DNA of 64,000 bases from Peltaster fructicola (GCA_001592805.2 CP051141.1:1364001-1428000), one strand, 5' to 3'; shown: positions 31,679-43,209, numbered from the stretch's first letter. Made by a program: numbers and translations. Notes: generated from the letters alone by a model not told the origin.

Positions 31679-33064
31679 ATGTTGTTCTTACTGCTTCCTA
31701 TCCTAACCTTGTTGGGTTCCGTCCTCGCTCAGGATGTCGGAGCTCGCTCCACATTCATTTACAACTCTACTGGTGCAGGCACCAAAGGGAACTACTTTCT
31801 TTTTACGATCAACATCGTCAAGTCCACCGGAGATATCTACTTTCACTTCGATGCACCGGCTAGTGGATCCTGGGTGGGCGTGGGCTTTGGAGACAAGATG
31901 CAGGGAACTCTCATGATACTTGCATACCCAAGTCAAAACACAACGGGCATCACCATCAGTCCGCGCGTTGGAAACTACAAATCAGAGCCTACGTACGACT
32001 CGAGTATCAAGGTTGAAAAGGTCTGGGATTCTGCGTTGCGCACACCGAACACTATCGACAACAATATCAATCAGATGTACATCGATGGTGTATGCAGAGG
32101 CTGTGCGAACCGGACGGGTAGCATTCTTGACCTCAGCAACCAGCGAGCGCCTTTCATATTCGCTACCGGACCTGGTACGGATATGAATACTGACGACCTG
32201 GCCGCACCTTTGAAGAGACACAACTTCTATGGTTCATTCAATCTGAATCTGACCGCTGCTACGTCCTTGAACAGTGGCTCAGTGCCTCCGCCAGTGAATG
32301 GCTCGTACAACTACAATGGTTTAGGCACAACGTCCACCAACAAGGACACCAACGCCGGACCTGCCATTCATGCCGCGCTGATGTGCATAGCCTGGATATT
32401 GATATTCCCATTCGGCTCTCTATTGCTCCGATTCTTCAACAAGGTCATCTTGCACGCTGTTATGCAGGTTATCGGACTCGTCTTTGTGTTTGCTGCCTTT
32501 TGCTGTGGCTGCTACATCAGTATGCAGTACAACCGTAGCAAGACATTCCGATCTGCTCATCAGGTCATCGGTCTGATCTTGATGTTTGGACTGCTGGTGC
32601 AGCTTGCTTTGGGCATTGTTGGCCACAGAATCTTCAAAAAAACCGGTTCGCCAGCCAAGTTTGCAAAGATTCATGCTATCCTCGGGAGTATCATGATCGT
32701 AATCGCCATTATCAACGGCGGTATGGGCTGGGGCTTTGGCGGTAAGTGGTTTCGATGCGCTGCTGATGTCGCTGACTTGTCAGGAAACCCTTGGATGAAC
32801 ACGATCTACGCAATCACCGTCGCTGCGATCGGTGTTCTGTTCCTAGCCGCGCGACTCACTGCACACTGCTGCATCCGCCGACGACAGAAGAACAAAGCAG
32901 AGTCAATGCCGGAATATGTTGGCCAAGACGGCTACCAATACCCTCAGTTTACCTCAGCGCCAAAACAGCCGTATGCGAATGCTATGCCGATGCAGACATT
33001 CCAGAGCACGGATTCAGTGCCACAATATTCTTATCAGCAGCCGCATCCTCGACCGATGGTTTGA
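31679..33064 (+). CDS. secreted-side DOMON plus cytochrome b561 membrane protein
   Basis: The N-terminal signal peptide (MLFLLLPILTLLGSVLA) leads a DOMON domain of the cellobiose-dehydrogenase cytochrome type (residues about 20-190: FDAPASGSWVGVGFG, the IFATGPG segment), then a five-span cytochrome b561 / ferric-reductase-like region with paired histidines (HAALMCIAWILIFPFG, ILHAVMQVIG, SAHQVIGLI, KIHAILGSIM). The C-tail is polar and Gln/Pro/Tyr-rich. The family moves electrons across membranes, probably from cytosolic ascorbate-like or flavin donors to outside acceptors; the fungal substrate is unknown. A 42-nt segment 32742-32783 has GTAAGT and TCAG ends and looks like an intron, giving 447 aa; unspliced, the frame stays open. 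Confidence 0.88.
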   Translation: MLFLLLPILTLLGSVLAQDVGARSTFIYNSTGAGTKGNYFLFTINIVKSTGDIYFHFDAPASGSWVGVGFGDKMQGTLMILAYPSQNTTGITISPRVGNYKSEPTYDSSIKVEKVWDSALRTPNTIDNNINQMYIDGVCRGCANRTGSILDLSNQRAPFIFATGPGTDMNTDDLAAPLKRHNFYGSFNLNLTAATSLNSGSVPPPVNGSYNYNGLGTTSTNKDTNAGPAIHAALMCIAWILIFPFGSLLLRFFNKVILHAVMQVIGLVFVFAAFCCGCYISMQYNRSKTFRSAHQVIGLILMFGLLVQLALGIVGHRIFKKTGSPAKFAKIHAILGSIMIVIAIINGGMGWGFGGKWFRCAADVADLSGNPWMNTIYAITVAAIGVLFLAARLTAHCCIRRRQKNKAESMPEYVGQDGYQYPQFTSAPKQPYANAMPMQTFQSTDSVPQYSYQQPHPRPMV

Positions 33065-33109
33065 TCGATTGAGTGCGCCTTAGTGTGTCGTCTTAGCGGA
33101 GTCGTAGCC

Positions 33110-34731
33110 TTATGATAGCGTAGGCATGTTGGTCTCAGGAGACTCTTCTGCTTCTTCTTCAAGCTGATCACGATTCAATGTCATGCTCTTGCGCCAGACG
33201 TAGCCAACCATAGCAATGCCCACTGCCAATGCTGTCGACAGTAGCACAACGTTGACTGGCACTGGATCGTCGTGGAAGGTTGTATGTGTCAAGGCATCAA
33301 GTCCGGCTTGTGCGAGATTGCAGATTCCGGCAAGACAGATGATCAAGCCATATACCTTGCCGAAAGTTGCGAAGCCAAACACCTTTGCACTGTAGTCCGA
33401 GACAGCAGTGTAGTATAGTGGACGGTAGACAACGAAGAGAGCTATGTTAGCATAGGCTGCCCACTGCTGTGCAATGATGCCGAACGCACCGATAGCTGTT
33501 GCAATGACTACCAGTAAGAGCAGGACGAACGGAGTTGAAGTGTGATCGAGCACCAGACCGATGAATGGAATGGCAATGACTCCGCCAAGTGGCAGAGCAA
33601 CATCAAAAACGTCGTTGATCTGTGAGGCTGCTTTACTGTCGTGAAGCAAAGCTGTGTATTGTGTGCGAATAGTAGCGACAAAGTAGTTGATTCGTAGCAT
33701 CTGGAGGACCGTGAATAGTGCGATGAGAATGAACCAAGGTGTAAGGATCTGTTGTGCTGCAGTCCTTCCGTGCAAAGCTCCGTATACGCCGGACGTCTGG
33801 GCGTGCTGCTTGCCTTGCTTGTTCTGATCATCGCCAGCTTTAGAGCCGAGTAATGTCGTCGTCTCTGTGGCATTCGTCTCTGTTTCCTCGGTGACAAGCT
33901 CACCGACAGACTTGTAGGATTGACTTGGCATGACGAAGATTTGTGCGAGCAAAATGGCCGCAGGCACTACCAGGTAGATCAAAAAGAACTTCTTTGGAGT
34001 GAAGCTGCCGTCCGATCCTTGATACAAGAGACGATACACCAAGAATACCGCACTGCTCGTGTCAAAGGCTCCTGTCAGGAGTGCCAGGATGGAGCCAGAA
34101 TACTTTGAAAAGGTGTTGCTGAGCTGGAAAGCTGGAATGAAAACGAATGGCCCTCCTATCGCGAGGAATAGATATCCGGGAATGTATGCATCAAACGGGA
34201 GGTCCTGCGCGAAAGCCATGGACATCGCTCCCAGTGCTAGAAAGAATGTCCCCACAAGACTTGCTATCCTGGGTCCATATCTATCGAGAATGGTGCCGAC
34301 TGGCTAGAGATGATCAGCTTGAGATCTATGAGGGTAGACAGACATACCAGTGCACACAGATTTGTGCTAACCGCCGCAAGAGTGAACATGAGGTTGAGCC
34401 TGACCTCTTGACCATAGCATACGCCATGCTCAAGCTCGTCGCCAGTGCAAAGATACTGGTACACACCTTGCTGTACGAGAACAGGCTTCAATGCAGCAAA
34501 TCCGAAGACAGGTCCAGCAGCTAACAAGCAGTAGACCACGGCTATAGCGACCTGCACCATACGCTTCGTCGCTGATACTTCGAAAGCCGGTACGGTCTCT
34601 TCTTCAGCTCGTGGTGGGACATAGTCTGCTATGGGATTGAAGGAGAGCTTTCGTCGTTCTGATCCTGTAGGTGATTGTCCTCTCCACTGATCGAATGCCT
34701 CCATAGAGGATCTTCTTTCGAACAGCGCCAT
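33110..34731 (-). CDS. MFS transporter, FMP42/SLC43-like
   Basis: Exons 34731-34348 and 34303-33110 joined over a 44-nt intron (GTATGT...TCTAG) encode 525 aa. Twelve hydrophobic spans are expected, with the family hallmark VGTILDRYGPRIASLVG between spans 2 and 3 and a central hydrophilic loop (GSKAGDDQNKQGKQH). Both termini are cytosolic and polar. This pattern fits yeast Fmp42 and the SLC43 (LAT3/LAT4) amino-acid carriers, located at the vacuolar or mitochondrial membrane in yeast surveys. The substrate is inferred by similarity only. It is tail-to-tail with the DOMON/b561 gene, 45 bp apart. Confidence 0.85.
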
Positions 34732-35184
34732 GTTGCTAGACCAGAGGAAACAGTGTGAGAAGATCGAGAACGATGTAGAGATGCAGCTAGTGCTGCAGTG
34801 ATGTCAATGGATTGTAGGTATGTTGAAAATACGGCGTGACCACGCAGAGATAAGGTTAATTGCGTTTGTCATGCTTGCACAACTGATAAGAAATGCCTGT
34901 CGGTACTTCATCACCCAAGTCTGCAGCAATGCAGCTCGGGCTTGTCGGCCACTGTTCTCATCTCGACGGATAGTCTTCAATCGCAGTTATGACAACATTC
35001 TGAAGTTATGATTCTGTCGTCTGGTGTGGACCGGAATGTTAGCTCAAATGCTTATTCTAGCTCACCAAGCTTGAAATTCTCAACCCTGCGCATTCTCAGA
35101 GTCGGGACTGCATCTACGATTGATTCTATAGACAAAAACATGTCTTCCAACCACAGAAGAAGGCGAGAAATTGCAAAAAATTGA
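34732..35184. other. promoter region and spacer, no gene
   Basis: About 450 bp between the MFS start and the tRNA 3' end. No gene seen. A run of six A residues at 35175-35180 reads as TTTTTT on the minus strand and is the likely RNA polymerase III terminator of the tRNA. Confidence 0.5.
35175..35180 (-). terminator. Pol III T6 terminator of tRNA-Leu
   Basis: Six consecutive T residues on the tRNA strand, 4 nt beyond the discriminator base; standard RNA polymerase III termination signal. Confidence 0.8.
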
Positions 35185-35293
35185 TGAAGTCGGCGAGACT
35201 CGAACTCGCGAAGGTTGCCCAACTAGTAATTCGGGAAACCAGACAGTAGAATCAAACCTGAAACTAGCGCCATAACCACTCGGCCACGACTCC
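35185..35293 (-). tRNA. tRNA-Leu(CAG) with a 28-nt intron
   Basis: The minus strand folds as a class II tRNA. The acceptor GGAGTCG pairs with CGACTTC (one G-T wobble), followed by a D-arm with GGCCGAGTGGTTAT (box A), anticodon stem CTAGT/ACTAG, loop TTCAGGT with anticodon CAG, a long variable arm (TTGGGCAACCTTC) and T-arm GCGAG/CTCGC around TTCGAGT (box B). The 28-nt intron sits after position 37, as in eukaryotic nuclear tRNAs. Mature length is 81 nt without CCA. The long variable arm plus anticodon CAG identify leucine (codon CUG), so CUG is read as Leu here. A T6 terminator lies 4 nt past the 3' end. Confidence 0.93.
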
Positions 35294-36457
35294 TGGCGAA
35301 CCAGAAATTGGCTGAGAGTGTACAAGGCGCTGGTCGATGGTGCGATGGCAGGGCTTCGTGTAAGAGAGCGCAGCGATGAGCATGCTGAGATGACATGGCG
35401 TCAGAGGCATGATCTGGACGATAAGGGTATGTGGACGGTAGCCGTCGACGAGCTTGAGACGGCTGTACGGCGCAGCAGCGTGACATACGTCTGGTTAGGC
35501 ACTCTGCAGGAGAGGGATAGTGGACGGATGGCAGTGTATACCGAGCCATTCAGCGCGTGTGGAAGTAGGGTAAATCTCTTGAGGGGAGATCAGAGAGTGT
35601 CTCGTCTCGTTGACAGTAACAGGTGTGTAGTCGAGAGTCAAGAGGTGAGGTCGTGATGAGTTAACAGCTGAGTAGAACGTCGTAAAACGGTCCCATTCAG
35701 CATCACGGTTGTAAATGCTGTTGTCAGCGCTCTGTGTAGTGAGTGTACGCACCACCTGGTGGTACTATGAGCTATAGGTTAGCATAATAGCATGACAAAA
35801 GCCCAGCATGGCCCTCAATGGCACTCGCAGACTCGTGCTTTGCTGCTGTGGACTTGATGTTCTTACAGGCTGTGTCAATGTTGTAGTATCAGTGTATAGT
35901 AGCGCTCTGCAGACACCATGAGTATATTCGCTTACCTTCTGGTGTGGTATACCTCTTGATAGTGGTACCGTGAAGTATGGTAATGGGCTGGCCATCCACA
36001 GGCTCAGACACGATACACCCGACGCAACAAATCGTTCCCGGATGGATTGTAGGTGTGGTGGTTAGGTGCTGATCGAGGGAGAGTTGGTGACTTCAAAGAC
36101 AGGTGAGGTTTGTTTGTTCTTGGCGAAGCTCTTGACGGGCAATCGCTATCCTAGCCTATGACTAGATGATGCTATACTCCCATGTTGATCAAAGTCGACG
36201 GGTGCGGACACACTATCTCGACGAGCAAAGTGTGGTGCTAGAGGCAGAGCATAGACGAGAACGAGCATGTGTCGTATGTAGACGTAGATGGCAGCGCGTT
36301 TCTACGCGTAAACAGAATGACGTAACTGTGATACATCTGGGAGGATGTGACTACACTTCTACATTCCTTTAAGGACTGCTTCACAGCGCGCACGAAACAG
36401 CTTTGCTGCACTTTTGATAAGTCTCGATGGCAGCTCAGGACTCCGCAGGACACAATA
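35294..36457. other. 1.2-kb stretch without a recognisable gene
   Basis: Frames of 60-110 codons occur on both strands, but none starts at a good ATG with a recognisable or well-spliced product. The region lies between the tRNA and the 3' end of the F-box gene. I see no repeat or mobile element in it. Confidence 0.4.
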
Positions 36458-38149
36458 TCAAACATCTCGCTTGATTGCCGTCTCATCGAAGACAGGAAAG
36501 CTATGCCAGGCATCCCACCATTGCTTCTCAAGGCTCAGTGGCCACAGCAAGTGCAGTACCGGAGCAAATTTGCCTTCCGCGAGGCGCTGTACGTCCTCAT
36601 CGACAGGAGCATCCCCATCCCGTCGAAGGTCTTCGATGCCTTCGCGAGTCAAGCGGCAAATGCCAGGTTTGTCGTCGCGCAGATTTCGCATGCAAGTCCA
36701 ATCAAATGTAAGGTGCGACAACAAGTCTCCGAGTCCTGGAGTCTCGTACTCGCAGACACTCATAGCGGCATGGAGTAATGGACGCACTTTGATCTGCAAC
36801 TTCTCAAGGGGCGGAGCGTATTGAGGCCTAGAACTGGAGATGATGCTGAACATCGACCGAGCTAGCTCTTCGTCGACAGCAACGTCCTTCATGGTGTAGT
36901 ATACTTCATTCAGGCCGGGATCGCCGAAGCGTACTGGATGAGTTGACTTAACATTCGGGACACCTACTCCGGGGTGGTATCGTGTGTGGGCTGAAGCTAT
37001 GCGGAGCTCTATCTTGCTGACCTTTGGTAGGGAGCCCAGCTCACGGAGAAACGCAGCTTCGTCTGGGGTACTAGCATTCCGCCGCCACCCTACGCCAAGC
37101 TCTTCGAGTCCTTCACAAGCCCGGAGAGCAACGAGAAACTTATCGTCGACATTCGAGAGGACGTCGAATCGTTGCAGCTGATGGCAACTGTTGATGATCT
37201 CGTAGAGCGCCTCGGTGCTATAGTAGGTTTCAAGTCGCAACTTTCTGAGGCGCGGCAGCGAGCAGCACAGGGCTACTACGACGTCTTCGCCGCCTATGCA
37301 ATTAGAGCTGGTGCTCAGTTCTATCAAGTTAGGAAATCTGTCACCCACCTTGAACCAGTCGATGCTGGAAGAATCTCCGAGGATGTCCAAGTCGAGGCTG
37401 CGCAGACAACTGAAGTCCGTCTTAACACAGTGTTTGAATGCCTCACTAGCACCCCAGAAATACAGCTCCAAAGTGTCAAGACATCCCAATCGTGGCTCTG
37501 TGTGGGTCTCACCGAGCCAAGTTGTTGGTTTTGGAGGCGGATCTATTGCATTACAGAGCAGTATGACTTCCTTCAAGTTTTCCGCTCGTCCAGCGACCAT
37601 CTCCATGACAGCACCGAATATCGGGAGATGATTCCTCGACATATCTGGCCAAGTGTGGATGCTGTATAGACATGGTGATGTTGCGACTGCGAGATCTATA
37701 GCACTGATCTTAGGAGGGACCGGATGATATAGACTCGGGAGATCAAAGTAAGGCATATGAAGTCGACATCGAGGTCGGATGGACTCGAGATATCGGAGGA
37801 ATTCGAGCGGGATCTGTTGTGTACTGGACTCCCAGCTCACATCTCGGAGAGCAGGGAGCATTCTGAGGAATCGGAGTACATGCTGCACAGAGGAAGGCCG
37901 AGTATCGACCGAGTACTCGTTCTCGTTATAGAGGTTGAGCCGCTGAACGTATCGTAGACGATCTGGACTTATGCGAGCTAAAACTTGCTCTACTTCTGTA
38001 TACGTTGTCCTGTTTATGACCAGAGTGTGGAAGCGATAAGGATCTGAAGCATCCCTGCAGCGACGGCTGACACGAGCGAAGTCGTGCAGACTTTTGGGGT
38101 CTAGATAGTCAGCGATATGCATGAACATCTCAAGCGGAAGGTCTTCCAT
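36458..38149 (-). CDS. F-box protein
   Basis: An intronless 563-aa protein. The first 45 residues form an F-box (MEDLPLEMFMHIADYLDPKSLHDFARVSRRCRDASDPY), which binds Skp1 in an SCF ubiquitin ligase. The rest is leucine-rich without regular LRR spacing, with repeated L-x-x-L-x-L patterns (LGCLDTLELYFWG, LRSLDLDILGD, LRKLRLETYY), typical of the large fungal F-box/LRR-like class. The substrate cannot be inferred. The start is the first ATG in frame; the open frame continues 12 codons upstream without ATG. Fungal F-box genes of this type are numerous and lineage-specific. Confidence 0.82.
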   Translation of the reverse strand: MEDLPLEMFMHIADYLDPKSLHDFARVSRRCRDASDPYRFHTLVINRTTYTEVEQVLARISPDRLRYVQRLNLYNENEYSVDTRPSSVQHVLRFLRMLPALRDVSWESSTQQIPLEFLRYLESIRPRCRLHMPYFDLPSLYHPVPPKISAIDLAVATSPCLYSIHTWPDMSRNHLPIFGAVMEMVAGRAENLKEVILLCNAIDPPPKPTTWLGETHTEPRLGCLDTLELYFWGASEAFKHCVKTDFSCLRSLDLDILGDSSSIDWFKVGDRFPNLIELSTSSNCIGGEDVVVALCCSLPRLRKLRLETYYSTEALYEIINSCHQLQRFDVLSNVDDKFLVALRACEGLEELGVGWRRNASTPDEAAFLRELGSLPKVSKIELRIASAHTRYHPGVGVPNVKSTHPVRFGDPGLNEVYYTMKDVAVDEELARSMFSIISSSRPQYAPPLEKLQIKVRPLLHAAMSVCEYETPGLGDLLSHLTFDWTCMRNLRDDKPGICRLTREGIEDLRRDGDAPVDEDVQRLAEGKFAPVLHLLWPLSLEKQWWDAWHSFPVFDETAIKRDV

Positions 38150-38685
38150 GACTTCAAGTCTCAATGTAAGTTGTCTGGGTTTCAAAATATGAAGTGCCGA
38201 GCTTTAATCGAGAATAGGAATGTCGACAGATTTAGAGAATGGGTAGGTGGTATGAAGTGTAAAGCTTCCTTCGAGGGTGAGAAGGATATAAAGGCACAAC
38301 ATGCTGCTTGAATCGACGAGTAGCAGCGAATTGATACTGGTCGGCCTGCTGAAGAACAATGAAATGACCCTAGCAAGGCATAAAGGCATTGTCTGCTTGA
38401 CTCGACGTATGTTACCTTTGACAAAGGATCTCTTTGACAAGAGATCGCCGACGTAGCGATGGGTATGTGGAGCGAGATCGTTGCCCAATCTATAGGGAGA
38501 GCGTTGAGAGACTGATGTGTCCTTGAAATCGACACAACGATATCGCCATTGTAGCGTTGGACGGCGTTGATGATGCCGTTGATTGCGTGATATGGAAGAG
38601 GCGTGACTTTGGCGTAACCTTGTACTTCGACAAGGTCAAGGGAAGCTCTTCCATGCCGTCTATTGCCGCAACGTGTTGTCACAAT
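38150..38685. other. spacer between two minus-strand genes
   Basis: 536 bp holding the F-box promoter and the 3' flank of the MFS gene. Overlapping minus-strand frames here lack a recognisable product. Nothing else seen. Confidence 0.45.
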
Positions 38686-40583
38686 TCAGTAGTAATCACC
38701 ACACTTGTCAGCTGGCCACCTCCTCTTCCAAGCTGGTCCATAGATGTATACGACAGGAACAAGCGCAGCGAAAGCGCCCATGATGCCAGTATAGATGTTC
38801 ATTGTCTTGCTGTAGCCAAAGTCGGCGATCCACTCAGAGACCCGGAAGGAGAAGATGAAGGCCAGCAAGCAACGGAAAGATGCAATGTTCACCAGTGACG
38901 GACCAGCAAGATGCGGATATGTCTCGAGGACATACACCGCACCGACTGCATTCGCACCGAGAAAGCCGAATGCCATCAGGCCAAGTGCAAACAAGAAGAG
39001 CGCCCAATGATACCGAGAAGGATCCTCTCCGGTGATGCCAAATAGCACACAACCAGCCAGAGCGGTAATGATAGGGAGGATCAGGTTGACAAGTTGATTT
39101 TCAGGCAGTCGTCGGCCTCGTGTCTTTGCCATAGCATTGGCAACCCAGTCGGCGACTCCTCCGGTGATCACAGCGATGAAGACTGCTGCAATGAGCACAG
39201 GCACTAGACAGAAACCAAGGTGAAGAAACGACCATCTACCGAAGTTAGCATTATTGCCTGAATGGTGCTTATGACTTACGCCCATGGCTTGACCAGGAGG
39301 TTCGCAGCGACAGTATACGCTGCTGCCAACGCTGCTGCCATCATGGCGCTGTGTAGCATAGTGATGAAGAAGATTTGAGGATAGAAGAATGTGCGCATGG
39401 TATCGAGGAAGGCATTCCAGCCTTTGCGCCATTCCATCTCTCCGTGGAAGAGAGCCAGGTCCTGGTCCATTAGTCAAGTCTTGCTGGAAGTGCGGCTACT
39501 CACCCATTTCCAAGTACGTGGGCTGTACTCGACATCAGCATCGTCACGAGGAGTGCCCTCTAAGCCCGAGTCAGCAGTGATCATGATCGCAGCACAAGTT
39601 CATACCCATCTCAGAACGAGTTCGTGCGTAACGAGTCTCCGGCATGAAGAAGAAGCAGCCTATGAGGAAGAATCCCGCACCAGCTGCTGTCATGTAGTAT
39701 ACCCATCTCCAGTTGAGGTATATGATGATGTAAGGAGATGCAAATCCGAGAGCGATAATGATGATACCCTGAGCAGCAAACACTCCACTCATCCAGGTGT
39801 TCCTCTTGTGGACGTGAACCATGCTGTGATTGTCAGCGGCGAGTCTTGTCCTGAAAAGCATACGTACTCTTGTATGATGAAGGGAATCAGCGATTCCACA
39901 GTTCCCGCTCCCACCGCCTGTACACAACGTGCTGCTAGGTGTGAGTCCAACGAAGCACTTGTGCCGGACCAGACACAGCCGATGATGGCGAGCACTCCGG
40001 TGCCAAGGACTATAGCGCGACGACCAGTTGAGATAGCCAGCGGGACGAGAGCTAGGTTGGCTATGCCGATAACCAGCACTGGCAGCGAAGCCAGCAGGTA
40101 TATCTTCCAGATTGGTGGTCCGCCAAGGCTGTCCAGTGCCTTCAACGGATCACTGCCTGGTGGTAGGAAGTTGGCGCTCTCGGTCCAGGGCAGGAGCAGT
40201 TTTGGGTCCAGACCAGCATACTCCAAGCTGAAGACTGGCAGCATTGCGCCTAGAATGAGCTCTGCAGCCGCTGACAGCGCTCCGAAGAAGCACAATGCTG
40301 TGCAACAAAGCAGCTTGTGTGTCAGGGTCATGTTGAGCGGGTCCTTGGGATCCCGAGTAGGTGCTGGCTGGAGTATGATGTCGCCGTTAGCATCGAAGAG
40401 AGCAACATTGTGAGCTTGTTGTGCCTCGATTGTGGTGATGGCGGTAGCGGTGGTGTTGACATGCTCCAACTGTGCGATCTCCTTCTCTTCATATTGTGCT
40501 GCCTTCTTCTCTGAAGCACTGTTAGGTAGCTCTACGCTATTGGCAGCCATAGTCTTTGCCAATTGCTTGTTGATGGTAGACAT
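38686..40583 (-). CDS. MFS transporter, DHA1/HOL1-like, five exons
   Basis: Five exons: 40583-39868, 39823-39606, 39559-39504, 39461-39280 and 39235-38686; four introns of 42-46 nt, all GT-AG, and a 573-aa product. The N-terminal 90 residues are polar. Spans and motifs follow: VPLAISTGRRAIVLGTG (the conserved loop between spans 2 and 3), SLIPFIIQDMVHVHKRNTWMSGVF (restored exactly by removing intron 1) and NWRWVYYMTAAGAGFFLIG followed by FMPETRYAR, all typical of the HOL1-like DHA1 subgroup of drug/polyamine antiporters. The exact substrate is unknown. A 56-nt third exon encodes part of the central loop. Upstream of ATG the frame is open but begins at TTG. Confidence 0.87.
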
Positions 40584-41930
40584 CGTAAGTGGTGATGGAG
40601 AGATTAAGTTCCCACAACCCAAGGTAGGCAGTATGTATACCTACATCTCCGCCCATACTTGGCAATTGCAGCGGTCTGTATAGCATGGACCGAGGATTGT
40701 AGGGACTAGATGGACTCCGGTCGACTTGGCACTACAAGGTTTAATGGACGCAGGTACAAGCAGTTCTTTGCAAGGTGACATCCAGCGCCACAGACCTTGC
40801 TGCATTGTGGCGATATTTTCGACCAGTATACATGCCTGTCCTTAATGTCAGCTGTGTGCATAGCCCTCTTCCCTACTTGGGTTCCTGCTTTGTGTTAAGC
40901 GACCACGACTGAGGTTTGTCGAGGGTGTGGTTGGAACATAGATTGGAAGCACGGTCCTCCGCTGGCGAAGCTTCCTTCTGATTGGTGCGCATATGATTAC
41001 ACGAGCGGTTAGCTTGCGGAGAAGTAGGGGGACCATGGGACCCACGGCACATCACCAAGAGCTGTTCGTTCTGCAACTATACTCACCCGATCGACCTGTG
41101 CGTCTGCAGGAGACTGGCGGAAGCATTGAGCGTCTTCCTCTGCTTGAGATGCAACTTCCCTCACTGTAACAGTGTCAATGCTGATGAAGAGCAGGGAACC
41201 CATAACGTGTACTTTCTCGAAGGCGAAGGACTGCATTGAAGCTGTGAGGACAAAGTGCTGACGATCATCACACCCTGCCACTTGCAGCGACTGGTAAAGC
41301 TCAATGCTATCCGTTCTGTCCAGGTGATGTGCTAAAGATGAGGTGCACAAGCTGATTGCTTATCTCCACAACGACGCTTCCAGCTCGTCATTGAGCCTGA
41401 AGGTGGCAGAACCAATCTATCCCGAACATGCAGGACAACAGATCGATCTGCACTGCTCGAGAAGGTCAAGGAGGTTGGGTTGCAGCCCGCCACGTTCGGG
41501 CCAGGCGTCGACCAGGCCTATGACAGACTCGAGGTTCTCTCAAGCATCGCGCCCAGAGCATCCCGGATGGCCTCATGCCAATGACAATTGCGACTTCTAG
41601 CTCATCCTGGTCGCTGCATGGAAAGAGGCTTCAGGCATATCTCTGTGCCCGATACGCAATGTCAACTGTGCAGCACAAGGCCTTATCTAAGCGGTTTGAA
41701 ACATCTCGCCGGTCCTACGTCTTCACAGACTTTCAGAACCTGTAGCACGCAAGGCTTCAGCCTTGCTAACCCTTGGCACGTTCCCGCTCGCAATTCATGC
41801 TACTAGCAAGTCAGAAGACACTTTTGTCCATCGTCCCATCTTATCTATCCATTGGGACAGTCTTGGTCCTTCTCCTCTGATACTCTCATTTCACACCTCA
41901 TTTCTTTTTCCGACTATCAAAATCACAATC
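40584..41930. other. 1.3-kb intergenic region with a coding-like fragment
   Basis: From 41342 to 41584 the plus strand has an 80-codon open frame without ATG that reads as ordered protein (RRFQLVIEPEGGRTN, then SALLEKVKEVGLQPATFG and DRLEVLSSIAPRAS). No upstream exon with a start could be joined, so this looks like the remnant of a gene. The remainder shows no gene. The last 60 bp before 41931 are CT-rich, a likely leader. Confidence 0.35.
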
Positions 41931-42966
41931 ATGACCCAAGTCAACAGCACTTCCGCCAGCCGTGTTCTCGTCGGCATCTCACTCTTAACATATTCTGGTC
42001 CGACCGTACTCATTTCCGGCAGCTCCACCATAACGGCAACAACATCTATCCAGAAGGCTAAGATACCTTTATACACTATACTAACGCCTCCAGCCGATTG
42101 TCTATCTGCACCTTTGACAAGCATCAGCAGTGGAGGTACAATTCTGTATAAGAGACACGCATCCGACCTCTCCAACCAGCTCACAGGCCTATGCTTTCCT
42201 ACGCTCTTTTCTCTGCAACAGGATCCGGCAACTTCAATAGAGTATTCGCCAGGAGTGTGTCCATTGAGCTATCATGCAGCTACGATTGGAATCGATCCTA
42301 CTAGCGCGGACACAACTACCAGTTATTGTTGCTTAAGGTAGTGTCCGTACTTGATACTCTCATTCGCTTGACTGATGATGCTTTAGTGGCATGTCCTTCT
42401 CCTATGGCAGCGGGTGCTACAGTCTTGTCACCTCGACCACAACCATCATCAAAAGTTCCTCTGCCTCGACAGTGACTTCGTCCTTCACAGCGTGGGATTG
42501 GCCCATCCAGGTCGCTTGGGCCTCCACTGACTTGACATCTTTCACACCTGCGTACGCTCCATTGCCGGGCAGCGTATCAAGCAGTGTCTTAAAGGACGCA
42601 TCCAGTACCACGCGAAGCAATGCTCCTAGCGACATGCCTAATGCATCTCATCCTCAGACGGGACCATCGGCTGGTGGCATAGCTGGTGTTGTTGTGGGAG
42701 CACTCGTCGGGGTCTGCATCTTGCTAGCATTAGTCTTTGTCTTGTTGAGGCGACGACGAGAGCAACTCAAGCAAGGGACTAACCCGCCTGCTTACGCTGC
42801 ACAGAGCTCTGAAACGGCAAAAGAATATGCAAGCACGAGAGCAGAGCTGCAGTCCCACTCGATTCCTCCAGAGCTTGGCGGTGAGCAGAATCGAGCAGAG
42901 TTGCAGTCCCATTGGACTCCTTCGGAGCTTGCCGGCATGCAGACTCATGGCTCAGAACAATTGTGA
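41931..42966 (+). CDS. Cys-containing, Ser/Thr-rich single-span surface protein
   Basis: Exons 41931-42337 and 42387-42966 joined over a 49-nt intron (GTAGTG...TTTAG) give 328 aa. The ectodomain has paired cysteines (SPGVCPLSYHAA, SYCCLSGMSFSYGSGCYS), a layout common in fungal wall-facing proteins. A Ser/Thr/Ala/Pro-rich stretch leads to a Gly-rich transmembrane helix (GGIAGVVVGALVGVCILLAL) followed by RRRRE, then a 75-residue cytosolic tail with a direct duplication (RAELQSHSIPPEL and RAELQSHWTPSEL, about 20 residues apart). No clear N-terminal signal peptide is visible from this ATG, so an upstream exon may be missing. Function unknown; sensor-like by architecture. Confidence 0.7.
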
Positions 42967-43209
42967 TTTGCATCAACCAGTGCCGAAGAGCGCTAGGTCG
43001 CGCTTACGTCATGTCGATTCTGATGTTCATGAGCAATGCAGCTCGGTAGGGACGCCGAGACTAGCTGACCAGGAAGAGTAGCGCTCCTCCTCCGTATCTT
43101 ACAGCTCGGCGATGAACAGCCCTGAGGCCAAACTCATGTTCGGTGTCATGATTCATATCTTCCAAGGGTATCGTCAATGTGTTGTACCGTCAATCGTGAT
43201 TCCAGCTCT

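Noticed and set aside
35080-35325. Minus-strand frame across the tRNA
   Set aside because: Coincides with the tRNA-Leu gene; chance open frame.
39391-40413. Plus-strand frame of 340 codons over the HOL1-like MFS gene
   Set aside because: Antisense to a five-exon gene whose splice sites and motifs fit the family exactly.
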